Below are positions 10,159 to 21,189 of a stretch of DNA of 64,000 bases, piece after piece. The position numbers and the translations under genes are program-made. The notes under the pieces are model-generated. The model did no database searches and had not been told where the DNA came from. It was given only the letters and a program-made list of their open reading frames with translations. Numbering within the stretch: the stretch's first letter is position 1; every line of letters starts with the position of its first letter. The stretch spans positions 1,550,001 to 1,614,000 of the forward strand of contig NZ_JADPZX010000001.1 in assembly GCF_015712165.1 (NCBI RefSeq), given 5' to 3'. The stretch comes from Streptomyces spinoverrucosus. GTDB taxonomy: Bacteria > Actinomycetota > Actinomycetes > Streptomycetales > Streptomycetaceae.

Positions 10159-11030
10159 CCGCCACCACGACCACACGCCCGCCGAACAAGCCGGGTCGCG
10201 GCCGGCGAGGCGTCGCCGGCTCCGCCGGGCTCTACCTCGCCACCGCCGTCGCCGCCTTCCTCTTCCTCGTCCCCTTCTACTTGATCCTCCGCAACGCCCT
10301 GATGACGGACCCGGAGATCACGGGCGAGGAGTGGAAGTGGTTCCCCACGGACATCCAGTGGGGCAACATCACCGAACCGTTCGACGACCCCTCGGTCGAC
10401 TTCGCCCGCTCCCTGTGGAACTCGGCGATCGTCGGCGTGGCGCACACCCTCGGCACCCTGCTGGTCTGCTCACTGGCCGGCTACGGCCTCGCCCGCATCC
10501 CGTACCGACACGCCAACAAGATCTTCTACGCCGTTCTGGTGACGCTGATGGTGCCGACCGCCGTCACCTTCGTGCCGAGCTTCGTGCTGGTCTCGTCACT
10601 CGGCTGGGTGGACACATACCGCGGACTGATCATCCCCGGCCTCTTCAGTGGTTTCACCTGCTTCCTCTTCCGGCAGTACTTCCTGGGGTTCCCGAAGGAG
10701 CTGGAGGAGGCGGCGCGCGTGGACGGGCTCGGCTACTGGGGCGCGTACTGGCGGGTCGTCGTACCCAACTCGCTGAACTTCTTCGCCGCGATCGCGACGA
10801 TCACGTTCATCAGCGGGTGGAACGCCTTCCTGTGGCCCCTGGTCATCGGCCAGGACCCGAGCGCGTGGACCGTCCAGGTGGCGCTCTCCTCGTACATGAC
10901 CAACCAGACCGTCAACTTCCACCTGATCTTCATGGCCACCGCCATTTCCATCCTGCCCCTGGTGTTCGTGTTCCTCTTCCTCCAGCGCTGGCTGGTGCAG
11001 GGGATCGCGCAGACCGGCATCAAGGGCTGA
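10155..11030 (+). CDS. Sugar ABC transporter permease (MalG type)
   Basis: The protein has 291 residues from a GTG that overlaps the upstream stop (GTGA), implying translational coupling. It has about six membrane helices and the EAA loop EEAARVDGLGYWGAYWRVVVP. It pairs with the MalF-type permease. No ATPase gene is present; Streptomyces importers of this class usually share the MsiK ATPase encoded elsewhere. Confidence 0.9.
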   Translation: MTATTTTRPPNKPGRGRRGVAGSAGLYLATAVAAFLFLVPFYLILRNALMTDPEITGEEWKWFPTDIQWGNITEPFDDPSVDFARSLWNSAIVGVAHTLGTLLVCSLAGYGLARIPYRHANKIFYAVLVTLMVPTAVTFVPSFVLVSSLGWVDTYRGLIIPGLFSGFTCFLFRQYFLGFPKELEEAARVDGLGYWGAYWRVVVPNSLNFFAAIATITFISGWNAFLWPLVIGQDPSAWTVQVALSSYMTNQTVNFHLIFMATAISILPLVFVFLFLQRWLVQGIAQTGIKG

Positions 11031-13910
<2,880 letters not shown>

Positions 13911-13922
13911 GCGGCAGTATCG

Positions 13923-13947
13923 AGGTCCGGGCCCCTGACCCGGACCT
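13923..13947. terminator. Bidirectional hairpin terminator between GH2 and the unknown gene
   Basis: A 9-bp perfect stem (AGGTCCGGG/CCCGGACCT) with a 7-nt loop sits in the 57-bp gap between two convergent genes and can serve both. Confidence 0.75.
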
Positions 13948-13967
13948 TCCACACCACCGTGCGGCTC

Positions 13968-14480
13968 TCAGTGGTCGGCGCAGCAGGGTGTCGGGTCCGG
14001 GACCTCGAAGGGGGTCAGGGTGCCGCCGACGGCCGGCATGGCGGCGAGTATCAGCTCGCCGTTCTGCCACTGCGGTCGTACGTGGTCCCGGGTGACGACG
14101 GTGGTGTCCGGAGCCGGGGGCTGCGTCGCGCCGAGGACGGTCACACGGTCGATCGCGGAGCGGGACAGCAGCTCCGCGATCGACAGCGTGCCGGTGAGGT
14201 CGGCCGCGCCCGGGTAGAGCACGGCGCGGCCGACCTCGTCGGGGGCGCCGTCCAGCACCTCGTATCCCTTCGCCGTCAGCCACTCGCGGGCCGACCGCAG
14301 GACCGGCTCCGACGCCATCGCGAAGGACAGCGCGACCCGCGGCCGCTCGTCCCGGACGAGGTGCGTGCAGCCGAACGTGCCCTCGGGGAGGGCGAGTTCG
14401 GCCGCCAGCGTCAGGAGCAGGTGGTCGGCCGCGCGCAGGTCCTTCAGGCCCGCGTCGACGGTGAGGACGTACGGGGTCAC
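13968..14480 (-). CDS. Hypothetical protein coupled to the PHP hydrolase
   Basis: The protein has 170 residues from a GTG that overlaps the stop of the upstream PHP gene (GTGA). I do not recognise the family. It has no signal peptide or membrane segment and alternates helical stretches (LKDLRAADHLLLTLAAELAL) with beta-rich ones. It ends in TPCCADH, a possible thiol or metal site. Tight coupling suggests it serves the PHP hydrolase, but one is predicted outside the cell and the other inside, so a direct complex is doubtful. Confidence 0.75.
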   Translation of the reverse strand: MTPYVLTVDAGLKDLRAADHLLLTLAAELALPEGTFGCTHLVRDERPRVALSFAMASEPVLRSAREWLTAKGYEVLDGAPDEVGRAVLYPGAADLTGTLSIAELLSRSAIDRVTVLGATQPPAPDTTVVTRDHVRPQWQNGELILAAMPAVGGTLTPFEVPDPTPCCADH

Positions 14481-16180
14481 GAGGGCAGGACCCACACCGG
14501 GTTGGAGTAGAACCACAGGTCCAGCCACGGGTCGGCGTCGCCGACGACGTCGAGCGCCGGGCCGGCCGGGTCGACGGCCGCGCCCATCGCGCCGACGGCC
14601 GAGCGGTTGCCGTCGGTGCCGCGCAGACGGACGTAGACCGGGCGGTCGACCTTGCCGAGGTCGTAGGTGAGGCGGACCGTGCCGGTCGACTTGTTCACCT
14701 CGTACGACTTCACGACCTTGGCCGTCGGCGCGGTGAACGTGTCCTTGTCCTTGACCTCGCCCGTCACATCGCCCTGGATGACGTCCACGCGGGCCAGCTT
14801 CGGCAGGAAGCCCGCCCAGTTGGGGCCTCCGGCCAGCGCCACGTCCACGGTCAGCGTGACGTTCGTGCCCTTGCGCACGTGCAGGGCGCCGCCCAGCGTG
14901 GCCCAGCGGCTGCCGCCGGACACCCGGACGTCGAGGCCGCCGATCAGCTGGCCGTGGTCGACCCAGATGCGGCCCGCGCGGATACCGTCCATGACGGCGG
15001 CGTACGAGAAGCCGTCGGCGCCGACGTGGGTACGGCTGTAGTAGCCGGGCCAGTAGTCGCCCTGGGAGACGTCGATCTTGCCGCCGTAGACCGGGTCGTC
15101 GTAACGGCCGTTGGCGTTGAAGTCGCCGCCGCCGCGCGCGGCGGTGTCGGCGTACACCTGGTGGGAGTCGGAGTTGGCGGTGATCCACCACGGCTTGCCC
15201 TCGGCGAGGAGGCTGTCCCACAGGCCGCCGACGGTGGAGGTCATCCAGTCGAAGCCGCCCCAGGTGCGGTAGCTCTCCGGCGGGTAGCCGGCGAAGGAGT
15301 TGGCGCTGGGGTTGTTGTCGTAGATGCCGCGCGCCCGGCCCATGCCGAGCGGCGCGGGGATACCGGCGGCCTGGTGGCCGGGCGCGCCCTCGAAGCCGAT
15401 GGCGATCTGGTGGCTCGCGGGCGTGGCGTCACGCCAGGCGCGGATCTCGTGCGGGGAGTCGACGCCGCGCCGCGCCGGGTGGTTGGCGAGCATCAGCGCG
15501 TCCTTGACCTTGCGGCGGCGGACCTGCTCGCCGAGGAAGGCGAGACCGGCGACGGCCAGCGCCTCGTTGGCGGGCGTCGAGTCGGAGGCGCCCTTGACGC
15601 TGCCGTCGTAGTCGGTCTCGAACTGCTTGAGGACGGAGACCTCGTTCCTGCCGGGGTGCACGAACACCGTGCCGTGCTCGGCGGCCGGGATGTTCCACTC
15701 CAGGCCCTGGAAGACGAGGGTGTCCTCGTAGGCGGCGCGGGCCTGCTGGATGTCCGGGTTGACCTTCTCCACGCCTATCTTGGCGTGCGTGGTGCTGCCG
15801 TGGTCGGTGATGACCAGCCAGTCCATGCCGTGCTTGGCGCCCTGGCGGACCTGGTCGACGACGCGGTACTTGCCGTCGCTGCTGTACTGCGTGTGGATGT
15901 GGTGGTCACCGGCCAGCCACAGGAAACCCTTGCCGCGACGGCCGTTGGTGGCGGCGGCGGCCGGGGCGGTCCCGGCGGTGCCCGACAGTACGCTGCCGGC
16001 GGCCAGGCCCGCGCCCAGCAGACCGGCGCGGCGCAGCAGCGAGCGGCGCGACTGCTGCTCGGGCGTCAGGGCCTCGTCGGGCACGGAGGTGTCGAAGGCG
16101 GCGGGCAGAGCCGCGTGCTCGTGACCGTGGTCGTGCTCGTGTCCGTGATGGTGGTGCCCGTGTCCGTGGCTGTGCCCCAT
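14477..16180 (-). CDS. Tat-exported PHP-domain metallohydrolase (CehA/McbA family) with His-rich N-terminus
   Basis: The protein has 567 residues. AGGAGGCGCATC before the ATG at 16180 fixes the start; the frame stays open further upstream. Residues 1-22 contain 12 histidines. A Tat signal follows (SRRSLLRRAG at 44-53, then a hydrophobic run to about 76). The PHP metal site begins at GDHHIHTQYSSDG (residue 91 on), with VITDHG and ANSDSH further along. The C-terminal 150 residues are beta-rich. Related proteins include carbaryl/carbofuran hydrolases and PHP phosphoesterases; the natural substrate is unknown. A His-rich tract ahead of a Tat signal would stay in the cytoplasm and could bind Zn, Ni or Co before folding and export. 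Confidence 0.85.
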   Translation of the reverse strand: MGHSHGHGHHHHGHEHDHGHEHAALPAAFDTSVPDEALTPEQQSRRSLLRRAGLLGAGLAAGSVLSGTAGTAPAAAATNGRRGKGFLWLAGDHHIHTQYSSDGKYRVVDQVRQGAKHGMDWLVITDHGSTTHAKIGVEKVNPDIQQARAAYEDTLVFQGLEWNIPAAEHGTVFVHPGRNEVSVLKQFETDYDGSVKGASDSTPANEALAVAGLAFLGEQVRRRKVKDALMLANHPARRGVDSPHEIRAWRDATPASHQIAIGFEGAPGHQAAGIPAPLGMGRARGIYDNNPSANSFAGYPPESYRTWGGFDWMTSTVGGLWDSLLAEGKPWWITANSDSHQVYADTAARGGGDFNANGRYDDPVYGGKIDVSQGDYWPGYYSRTHVGADGFSYAAVMDGIRAGRIWVDHGQLIGGLDVRVSGGSRWATLGGALHVRKGTNVTLTVDVALAGGPNWAGFLPKLARVDVIQGDVTGEVKDKDTFTAPTAKVVKSYEVNKSTGTVRLTYDLGKVDRPVYVRLRGTDGNRSAVGAMGAAVDPAGPALDVVGDADPWLDLWFYSNPVWVLPS

Positions 16181-16437
16181 GATGCGCCTCCTGGAGACCG
16201 CTGCTGCCTTCCGCGGCGGTTGCCTTCTTACGACGCTGATGCGCCGCGTGAGGAGAATCGAGGCAGCAGATGAATTTGAACGACCCATGAGTGATCCCCG
16301 GACGTCATGGACACGGCCGCTCGTCCACACACCCGTTCCGTTTCCCCAACTGCCCTTGCCCGATGCAGAATTCACCCTCGAACCTGAACAGCGTTCATCT
16401 CCCGCTCGACTCCCACCCCCCGGAGCGACCCCCCATC

Positions 16438-17757
16438 ATGAGAAGACTCATCGGCACCCTCGCGGCCGGCGCCCTGGCCCTGGCCGGACTCGTCTCCACC
16501 GGCGCCGCGCCCGCCTCGGCCGCCCCCACCGGCACCTTCGACGTCCTCACGTACAACATCGCGGGCCTGCCGCTCGGCCTCGGCGACAGCGACCCGGAGA
16601 CCAACACCCCGCTGATCGGGCAGCGGCTGGGCGCGTACGACCTCGTGAACGTCCAGGAGGACTTCAACTACCACGCGTCGCTGTACGCCAACGACAACCA
16701 CCCGTACCGCACCGCGACCAGCGGCGGCGCCGGGTTCGGGGACGGTCTCAACACCCTTTCCGACCACGCCTTCGAGGACTTCCAGCGGGTCGACTGGACG
16801 GACTGCACCGGTACGGACTGCCTGACCCCCAAGGGCTTCACGCTCGCCCGGGTACGCCTTGCCGAAGGCGTCTTCGTGGACCTCTACAACGTCCACACCA
16901 ACGCCGACGTGACGGACGCGGCGCTGGCGGCCCGGCGCGCCAACTTCGCGCAGCTGTCGGACTTCATCCAGGCGAACTCCGCTGGCAACGCGGTGATCGT
17001 CATGGGTGACACCAACACCCGTTACACGCGGGCCGGCGACAACATCCGCACGCTCGTCTCCGACAACGGCCTCACCGACGCCTGGGTGGAGCTGGTCAAG
17101 GGCGGTACGCCGCCCGCGCAGGGCAGCGACGCGCTGGTCTGCGACGCGGCCGCCCCGACCAACGACTGCGAGGTCGTCGACAAGGTCCTCTACCGCGGCA
17201 GCGACCTGGTCAGCCTGGACGCAACCCGTTACAACAACGAGTGGCGCTCCTTCCTGCGCTCCGACGGCGAGCACCTGTCCGACCACTTCCCGCACACGGT
17301 CGACTTCGCCTACACCGTCAACCCGTCCCTGAAGGCAAGCGACTTCTTCGGCGGCCCGCACGGCACGGCGTTCAACGACGCGGACGACCTCCCGGCGACC
17401 CCGTCGCCCCGCGCCCTGACCCTGCGCGGCGGCGCCCGCCTCGACGCGGTCTCGCTCACGCACGACGGCGGTACGGTCCTCACGCACGGCGGTGCGGGCG
17501 GCACCGCCACCTCCCTCACCCTCGCCGCCGGCGAGCACCTCACCTCGGTGAAGCTGACGCAGGGCCAGAAGGACGGCCGCACCCGGATCTTCTCGGCCGC
17601 GTTCACCACGGACAGGGGCCGTACGCTCACGGCCGGCACCGCGACGACCGCGGCCAAAACGTTCACGGCCCCGTCCGGCCGGCAGATCGTCGGCTTCACG
17701 GGCCGCTCGGGCGACGAGATCGACAAGCTGGGTGTGCTGTACGCACCGATCGGCTGA
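16438..17757 (+). CDS. Secreted EEP-family phosphodiesterase (sphingomyelinase C-like) with jacalin-like lectin domain
   Basis: The protein has 439 residues. The start at 16438 follows GGAG; a Sec signal peptide ends at about ASA-AP (29). The endonuclease/exonuclease/phosphatase fold spans about 33-300, with the metal and catalytic residues N40 (LTYNIAG), E74 (NVQEDF), the GDTN motif and the final SDHFP. Residues about 315-439 repeat the jacalin-lectin pattern (DADDL, GGARLDAVSLTH, HGGAGGTATSLTL, DEIDKLGVLYAP). It probably cleaves a phosphodiester, perhaps a sphingo- or phospholipid, while bound to glycan; nuclease activity is less likely for this secreted form. It is divergent from the PHP gene across 257 bp. 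Confidence 0.83.
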   Translation: MRRLIGTLAAGALALAGLVSTGAAPASAAPTGTFDVLTYNIAGLPLGLGDSDPETNTPLIGQRLGAYDLVNVQEDFNYHASLYANDNHPYRTATSGGAGFGDGLNTLSDHAFEDFQRVDWTDCTGTDCLTPKGFTLARVRLAEGVFVDLYNVHTNADVTDAALAARRANFAQLSDFIQANSAGNAVIVMGDTNTRYTRAGDNIRTLVSDNGLTDAWVELVKGGTPPAQGSDALVCDAAAPTNDCEVVDKVLYRGSDLVSLDATRYNNEWRSFLRSDGEHLSDHFPHTVDFAYTVNPSLKASDFFGGPHGTAFNDADDLPATPSPRALTLRGGARLDAVSLTHDGGTVLTHGGAGGTATSLTLAAGEHLTSVKLTQGQKDGRTRIFSAAFTTDRGRTLTAGTATTAAKTFTAPSGRQIVGFTGRSGDEIDKLGVLYAPIG

Positions 17758-17786
17758 TCCGGCGTTCCCTCCGAAGCACTTGGCGT

Positions 17787-17816
17787 GCCCGCCGGAACCG
17801 TCCGGGTCCGGCGGGC
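17787..17816 (+). terminator. Hairpin terminator after the EEP-lectin gene
   Basis: A 10-bp perfect stem (GCCCGCCGGA/TCCGGCGGGC) with a 10-nt loop lies 29 bp after the stop. The DUF2264 gene converges on it, so it may act both ways. Nothing else is seen in the following 100 bp. Confidence 0.75.
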
Positions 17817-17919
17817 CGTCCCCGCCGACGGCCACGGTGGAGTGCCCGTGAAGGGGGTCATGCCGTCACGGCAGGCACCGATCGTTTCGGTGTCGGCCGA
17901 CGTCTCGCGGGGATACGGC

Positions 17920-19626
17920 TCACACGGGCGTCACCGTCCACAAGTCCGCGGATCGCTCGGCCGACTTGACGAAGCGGAAGCGGGCGGCAGGTCCGGAGGA
18001 CCACCGCACGTGCAGTTCGTAGGCATCGCGGACGTCCACCGAGACCAGCCGCGGGAGCGGTTCCGGGTCCGTGTCCGCCGTGAGGCGCGCCAGGGCGACG
18101 AACAGGGCAGGAGTGTCGGTGACGGTGCCGGTCAGGGTGTCGTCGAGGCCGATGACGGGGACGAGTTCGGCGCGTACGCCGTCCTTCGCCGCCCACCCCG
18201 TGACCCGTACCGAGGTCCCGGCCGCCGCGCCGGCCACCAGATGCGCGCGTACCTCCACCGCACCCTCGGCGACCACCAGGCTCGTGACCCGGATCCCGTC
18301 ACTCACGGTGTGCAGGGAGGCCGCCCAGCCCTCCCCCACCCCCAGCGGCACGATCCCCGTCCGGCTCGCGTCGCCCCCGACGATCACGCTGTTGTCGTAC
18401 GACGCCGAAGGCTCCGTCACGGTCGAGTAGGCGAGGCGCGTGTAGTACGGGTCGTAGCGCACGTCCTCGCTGCCGTGGTTGTGGAGCCGGACCACGCCGT
18501 CCGAACGCGTGGACTGCAACAGCCAGTTGGGCGGGCCGACCGGCGTGACCGCGTCGGCCCGCTCCGCCGGACCCGGTTCCTCCGTCGCCGTCCACACCTC
18601 GTGGTCGGCGGGCAGCAGCAGCCCGAGGAAGCCCTTGCCGACCCAGTACGGGGACGCCGGTCCCGAATAGCCTTGCAGCAACGCCGCATTGGGGCCGTGC
18701 CAGCCCAGGGTCAGCAGGCCACGGTCGTCCACCGCGCCCCGGTCCAGGAAGTAACGCAGCGCGCCCGACGCCAGCCGCCGTGTCTGACCCGGCGACAGCG
18801 GGGTGTGGCCGGTGAGCGCGCCGAGCCACAGCGGGGCCGTGGTGGCGAAGCGGTAGGTGAGGGAGCGGCCCTGGTGCATCGGGGCGCCGTCGGCCCCGAA
18901 CAGGCGGGCGTAGTCGGCGAGGTGCCGGGAGAGCCGGCCGCCGTACAGGTCCAGCAACCGTTTGTCGTCGGCGAGCCAGGCGTGCAGGACCGGGTAGAGG
19001 TGCATCGCCCAGCCGTTGTAGTAGTCGAACTTGCGCCCGTCCCCGTCGGTGTACCACCCCTCCCCGACGTACCACTCCTCGATGCGTTCCAGCCCGCGGT
19101 CGATCGCCTTGCGGGACGCCGCCGTCTCGTGGCCGATCTCCTGGAGGAAGCCACCGACCGTCACCGGAAACAGTTCCCAGTTGCACGGCCATGGCTCCGC
19201 GGTGAGCGCGTCGGCGAGCCAGGCGGCCGCCCGCTGACGTACGCCGTCGTCCAGCCGGTCCCACAGCAGGTCGCGTGTCAGGCGCAGCGCGAGGGCGATG
19301 GACGCCGCCTCGACCAGGGGCTGGCCGCGGTCGGCGATGCGGGGCCAGACGCCGGACACGCCGGCGGCGAGTCCCTCGGCGTACCGTTCGAGCGCGGTCC
19401 CGTCCCGGCGGAAGGCCGCGAGCAGCAGCGTACGGGCGTAGCCCTCCAGGCCGTCCGAGAGCCTGCCGGACCAGCTGGTGTGGTCGCCGGGCAGGTCGTA
19501 GAGGGCGTGGTCCTCGGTGGCGTAGGGCTCGACGGCGGCGAGCAGGGCGTCGGCGGCGGCCTCCCAGTGGGCGCGCGTGTAGCCGGTGTACGGGCTCGGG
19601 GCGCGGTCGTCCGGGGGCAGATCCAT
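17920..19626 (-). CDS. DUF2264 domain protein (possible glycan hydrolase)
   Basis: The protein has 568 residues from the ATG at 19626, preceded by GGAAGGAC. An in-frame start 18 codons earlier would fall on an intergenic hairpin and is less likely. The N-terminal 350 residues look like an alpha/alpha toroid rich in Trp and acidic residues (CNWELFPVTVGGFL, GWYTDGDGRKFDYYNGWAMHLY); the rest is beta-rich. No signal peptide is seen, so it should be cytosolic. From memory, DUF2264 proteins have been linked to family GH154 and uronic-acid release in arabinogalactan or pectin loci; I am not certain of that link. Its place behind a rhamnogalacturonan acetylesterase supports a role on imported pectic or arabinogalactan fragments. 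Confidence 0.8.
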   Translation of the reverse strand: MDLPPDDRAPSPYTGYTRAHWEAAADALLAAVEPYATEDHALYDLPGDHTSWSGRLSDGLEGYARTLLLAAFRRDGTALERYAEGLAAGVSGVWPRIADRGQPLVEAASIALALRLTRDLLWDRLDDGVRQRAAAWLADALTAEPWPCNWELFPVTVGGFLQEIGHETAASRKAIDRGLERIEEWYVGEGWYTDGDGRKFDYYNGWAMHLYPVLHAWLADDKRLLDLYGGRLSRHLADYARLFGADGAPMHQGRSLTYRFATTAPLWLGALTGHTPLSPGQTRRLASGALRYFLDRGAVDDRGLLTLGWHGPNAALLQGYSGPASPYWVGKGFLGLLLPADHEVWTATEEPGPAERADAVTPVGPPNWLLQSTRSDGVVRLHNHGSEDVRYDPYYTRLAYSTVTEPSASYDNSVIVGGDASRTGIVPLGVGEGWAASLHTVSDGIRVTSLVVAEGAVEVRAHLVAGAAAGTSVRVTGWAAKDGVRAELVPVIGLDDTLTGTVTDTPALFVALARLTADTDPEPLPRLVSVDVRDAYELHVRWSSGPAARFRFVKSAERSADLWTVTPV

Positions 19627-19653
19627 CGGCAGGTCGTCCTTCCAGCTGGGCCT

Positions 19654-19683
19654 GGGGTGCCCCGGTTCCGGTCGGGGCACCCC
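19654..19683 (-). terminator. Intergenic hairpin between acetylesterase and DUF2264 genes
   Basis: A 10-bp perfect stem (GGGGTGCCCC/GGGGCACCCC) with a 10-nt loop fills the 63-bp gap. It would end or attenuate transcription from the acetylesterase, so DUF2264 expression may be set by readthrough or mRNA processing. Confidence 0.6.
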
Positions 19684-19689
19684 AGGAGT

Positions 19690-20709
19690 TCATCCCACCC
19701 GCGCCCGGCCCTGCGGCACCAGATGCTGAGCGGTGAGTTCGTCCCGGACCAGGCCCGCGTAGACCGTGGCGCCGTACACGGAGGTGTGCGTGTTGTCCCG
19801 TTTCTCGTTGTAGAGGTACAGCGCCTTGGACGCCTCGACGCCCAGCGTCTCCACCAGCGTTTTCGTCTTCGCCGTGAGGTCGATGAGGGGGACGTCCTTG
19901 GCGGCCGCGACCGAGCGGGTGACGGCCGGGTGGTCGACGCCGAGGCCGTTGACCAGCAGGGCGGTGCCGTTGTTCAGGGTGCCGTCGGCGTTGAACCAGC
20001 GTCGCACGATGGGCGTGACCAGCACCGGGCGACCGCCCTCGGCGCGGACGCCGTCCACGAGTGTTTCGAGGTTCGCCCGGTAGGTGGGCTCGTCGGTGGT
20101 CTTGTCGTTGTGGGCGAGCTGGACGAGGACGAGGTCGCCGCGGCGGATCCGCGGCTGGACGGTGGCCCACAGCCGCGGGTTCTGCAGGTAGGTGACCGTG
20201 CTCTCGCCGGAGTCGGCGTGGTTGGCGACGGAGACGCCCTTGCGCAGGAACTGCGGGAGTTGCTGACCCCAGCCGGAGTACGGGGCGCCGGGCTGGTCGC
20301 AGACGGTGGAGTCGCCGATGAGGAAGATCTGGCGGGTGTGCCGGGCCGGGGTGACGTCGATGTCGGCCAGGGCTGGGGCGGAGCCTTGGAGTCGCAGGTC
20401 CAGGCCGGGGGTGCCGTCGGCGCCCGTCGGCTCGCCCTCCGGGGTGCGGACGTTCACCGTGAAGCTGCGGGTGACGCGCTCGCCGGCGGCGACGACCGTC
20501 TCGGGGAGCAGGGCGCGCCGGGTCTCGCCGCTGATGCTCGTGCTCGACGCGGCCTCGCCGCCCAGGACGACCTTGACGTCGTAGGTGCCGGGCGGGACGT
20601 CGAAGTGGCAGGCGGTGGCGGTGCAGTCGGCGTGGGCCTGGGCCGGTACCGCCGCCAGCAAGGTACCCACGGTGGCGGCCACCAGTACGGCGGCGCTGAA
20701 ACGTCTCAT
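19690..20709 (-). CDS. Secreted rhamnogalacturonan acetylesterase (SGNH/GDSL, CE12-like)
   Basis: The protein has 339 residues and a Sec signal peptide (cut near AHA-DC, 27). An N-terminal beta-domain of about 90 residues with a Cys pair precedes the SGNH fold (125-335). The nucleophile is S134 in IGDST, the oxyanion residues lie in the GWGQQL and N201-D202 blocks (AHND), and D305/H308 (RDNTHTS) complete the triad. These blocks are typical of rhamnogalacturonan acetylesterases, which deacetylate rhamnogalacturonan I so that other enzymes can act. GAGGAG precedes the ATG. A LacI-type palindrome lies upstream. Confidence 0.88.
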   Translation of the reverse strand: MRRFSAAVLVAATVGTLLAAVPAQAHADCTATACHFDVPPGTYDVKVVLGGEAASSTSISGETRRALLPETVVAAGERVTRSFTVNVRTPEGEPTGADGTPGLDLRLQGSAPALADIDVTPARHTRQIFLIGDSTVCDQPGAPYSGWGQQLPQFLRKGVSVANHADSGESTVTYLQNPRLWATVQPRIRRGDLVLVQLAHNDKTTDEPTYRANLETLVDGVRAEGGRPVLVTPIVRRWFNADGTLNNGTALLVNGLGVDHPAVTRSVAAAKDVPLIDLTAKTKTLVETLGVEASKALYLYNEKRDNTHTSVYGATVYAGLVRDELTAQHLVPQGRARVG

Positions 20710-20719
20710 ACGCGACTCC

Positions 20720-21137
20720 TCAGTCGGACGGACCCGGTGTGCGCCTGGACCGTACCCGTTTCGGCAAGCGCTTTCTAGATGGGGGCGTCAGTTCAGAGAA
20801 CTCATCAAGGCCGGAGTAGATCAACGCGATGCGACCCTTGGGGAAGCCCAGTGATGTGGCCTCCCCCGTATAGAGCGCCACCAGCGAGTCGGGCCCCCTC
20901 CACCAGGTGTCCGCCAGGCCCATCACCTCGCGCACCGGCTCGTAGTCGTCCAACTCGATGCCATCGACGTCATCGCCGACGCCGGTCGATCACCGCTGCG
21001 GGGACGTCTCGCTCAAGCCACCACTGCCTGTGATCCTCGACGGGCCGAACGTCGACCTTGACGCCGTGCACGCCCACAAACGATCGAGCTCGTCGGGTCA
21101 GGCCATCGGATACGTCGTTGATGAGGCGGACATTCAC
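20720..21137 (-). pseudogene. Broken hypothetical gene (two frames)
   Basis: The first part reads from a GTG at 21137 (MNVRLINDVSDGLTRR...HRQWWLERDVPAAVIDR) and stops at 20970. The second part continues one frame over (DDVDGIELDDYEPVREV, then GLADTWWRGPDSLVALYTGE) and runs to 20720. Both halves look protein-like, with coding-style base use. As I recall, related Streptomyces proteins have a longer middle between such ends, so an internal deletion plus frameshift near 20970-20989 is likely. The family has no known function. The last 20 residues run into the acetylesterase promoter and are probably not original. Confidence 0.6.
20765..20780. promoter_or_regulatory. LacI-type operator upstream of the acetylesterase
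   Basis: Read on the minus strand, AGAAAGCGCTTGCC contains the palindrome AAGCGCTT typical of LacI-family sites. It lies 56-71 bp before the acetylesterase ATG and just upstream of a TACGGT -10-like hexamer. The same core recurs at 43008-43020 in front of a LacI gene. Confidence 0.6.
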
Positions 21138-21189
21138 CGGAGGGACGCTACCCAGTAGCCGTCGGGAGAGCGCGCCCCGGGCCGTCCCG

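Noticed and set aside
16370-16403. Possible PHO box (ATTCACCCTCG and GTTCATCTCCC) before the EEP-lectin gene
   Set aside because: The two units are 23 bp apart, not tandem at 11 bp, and the sequence between them does not fit.
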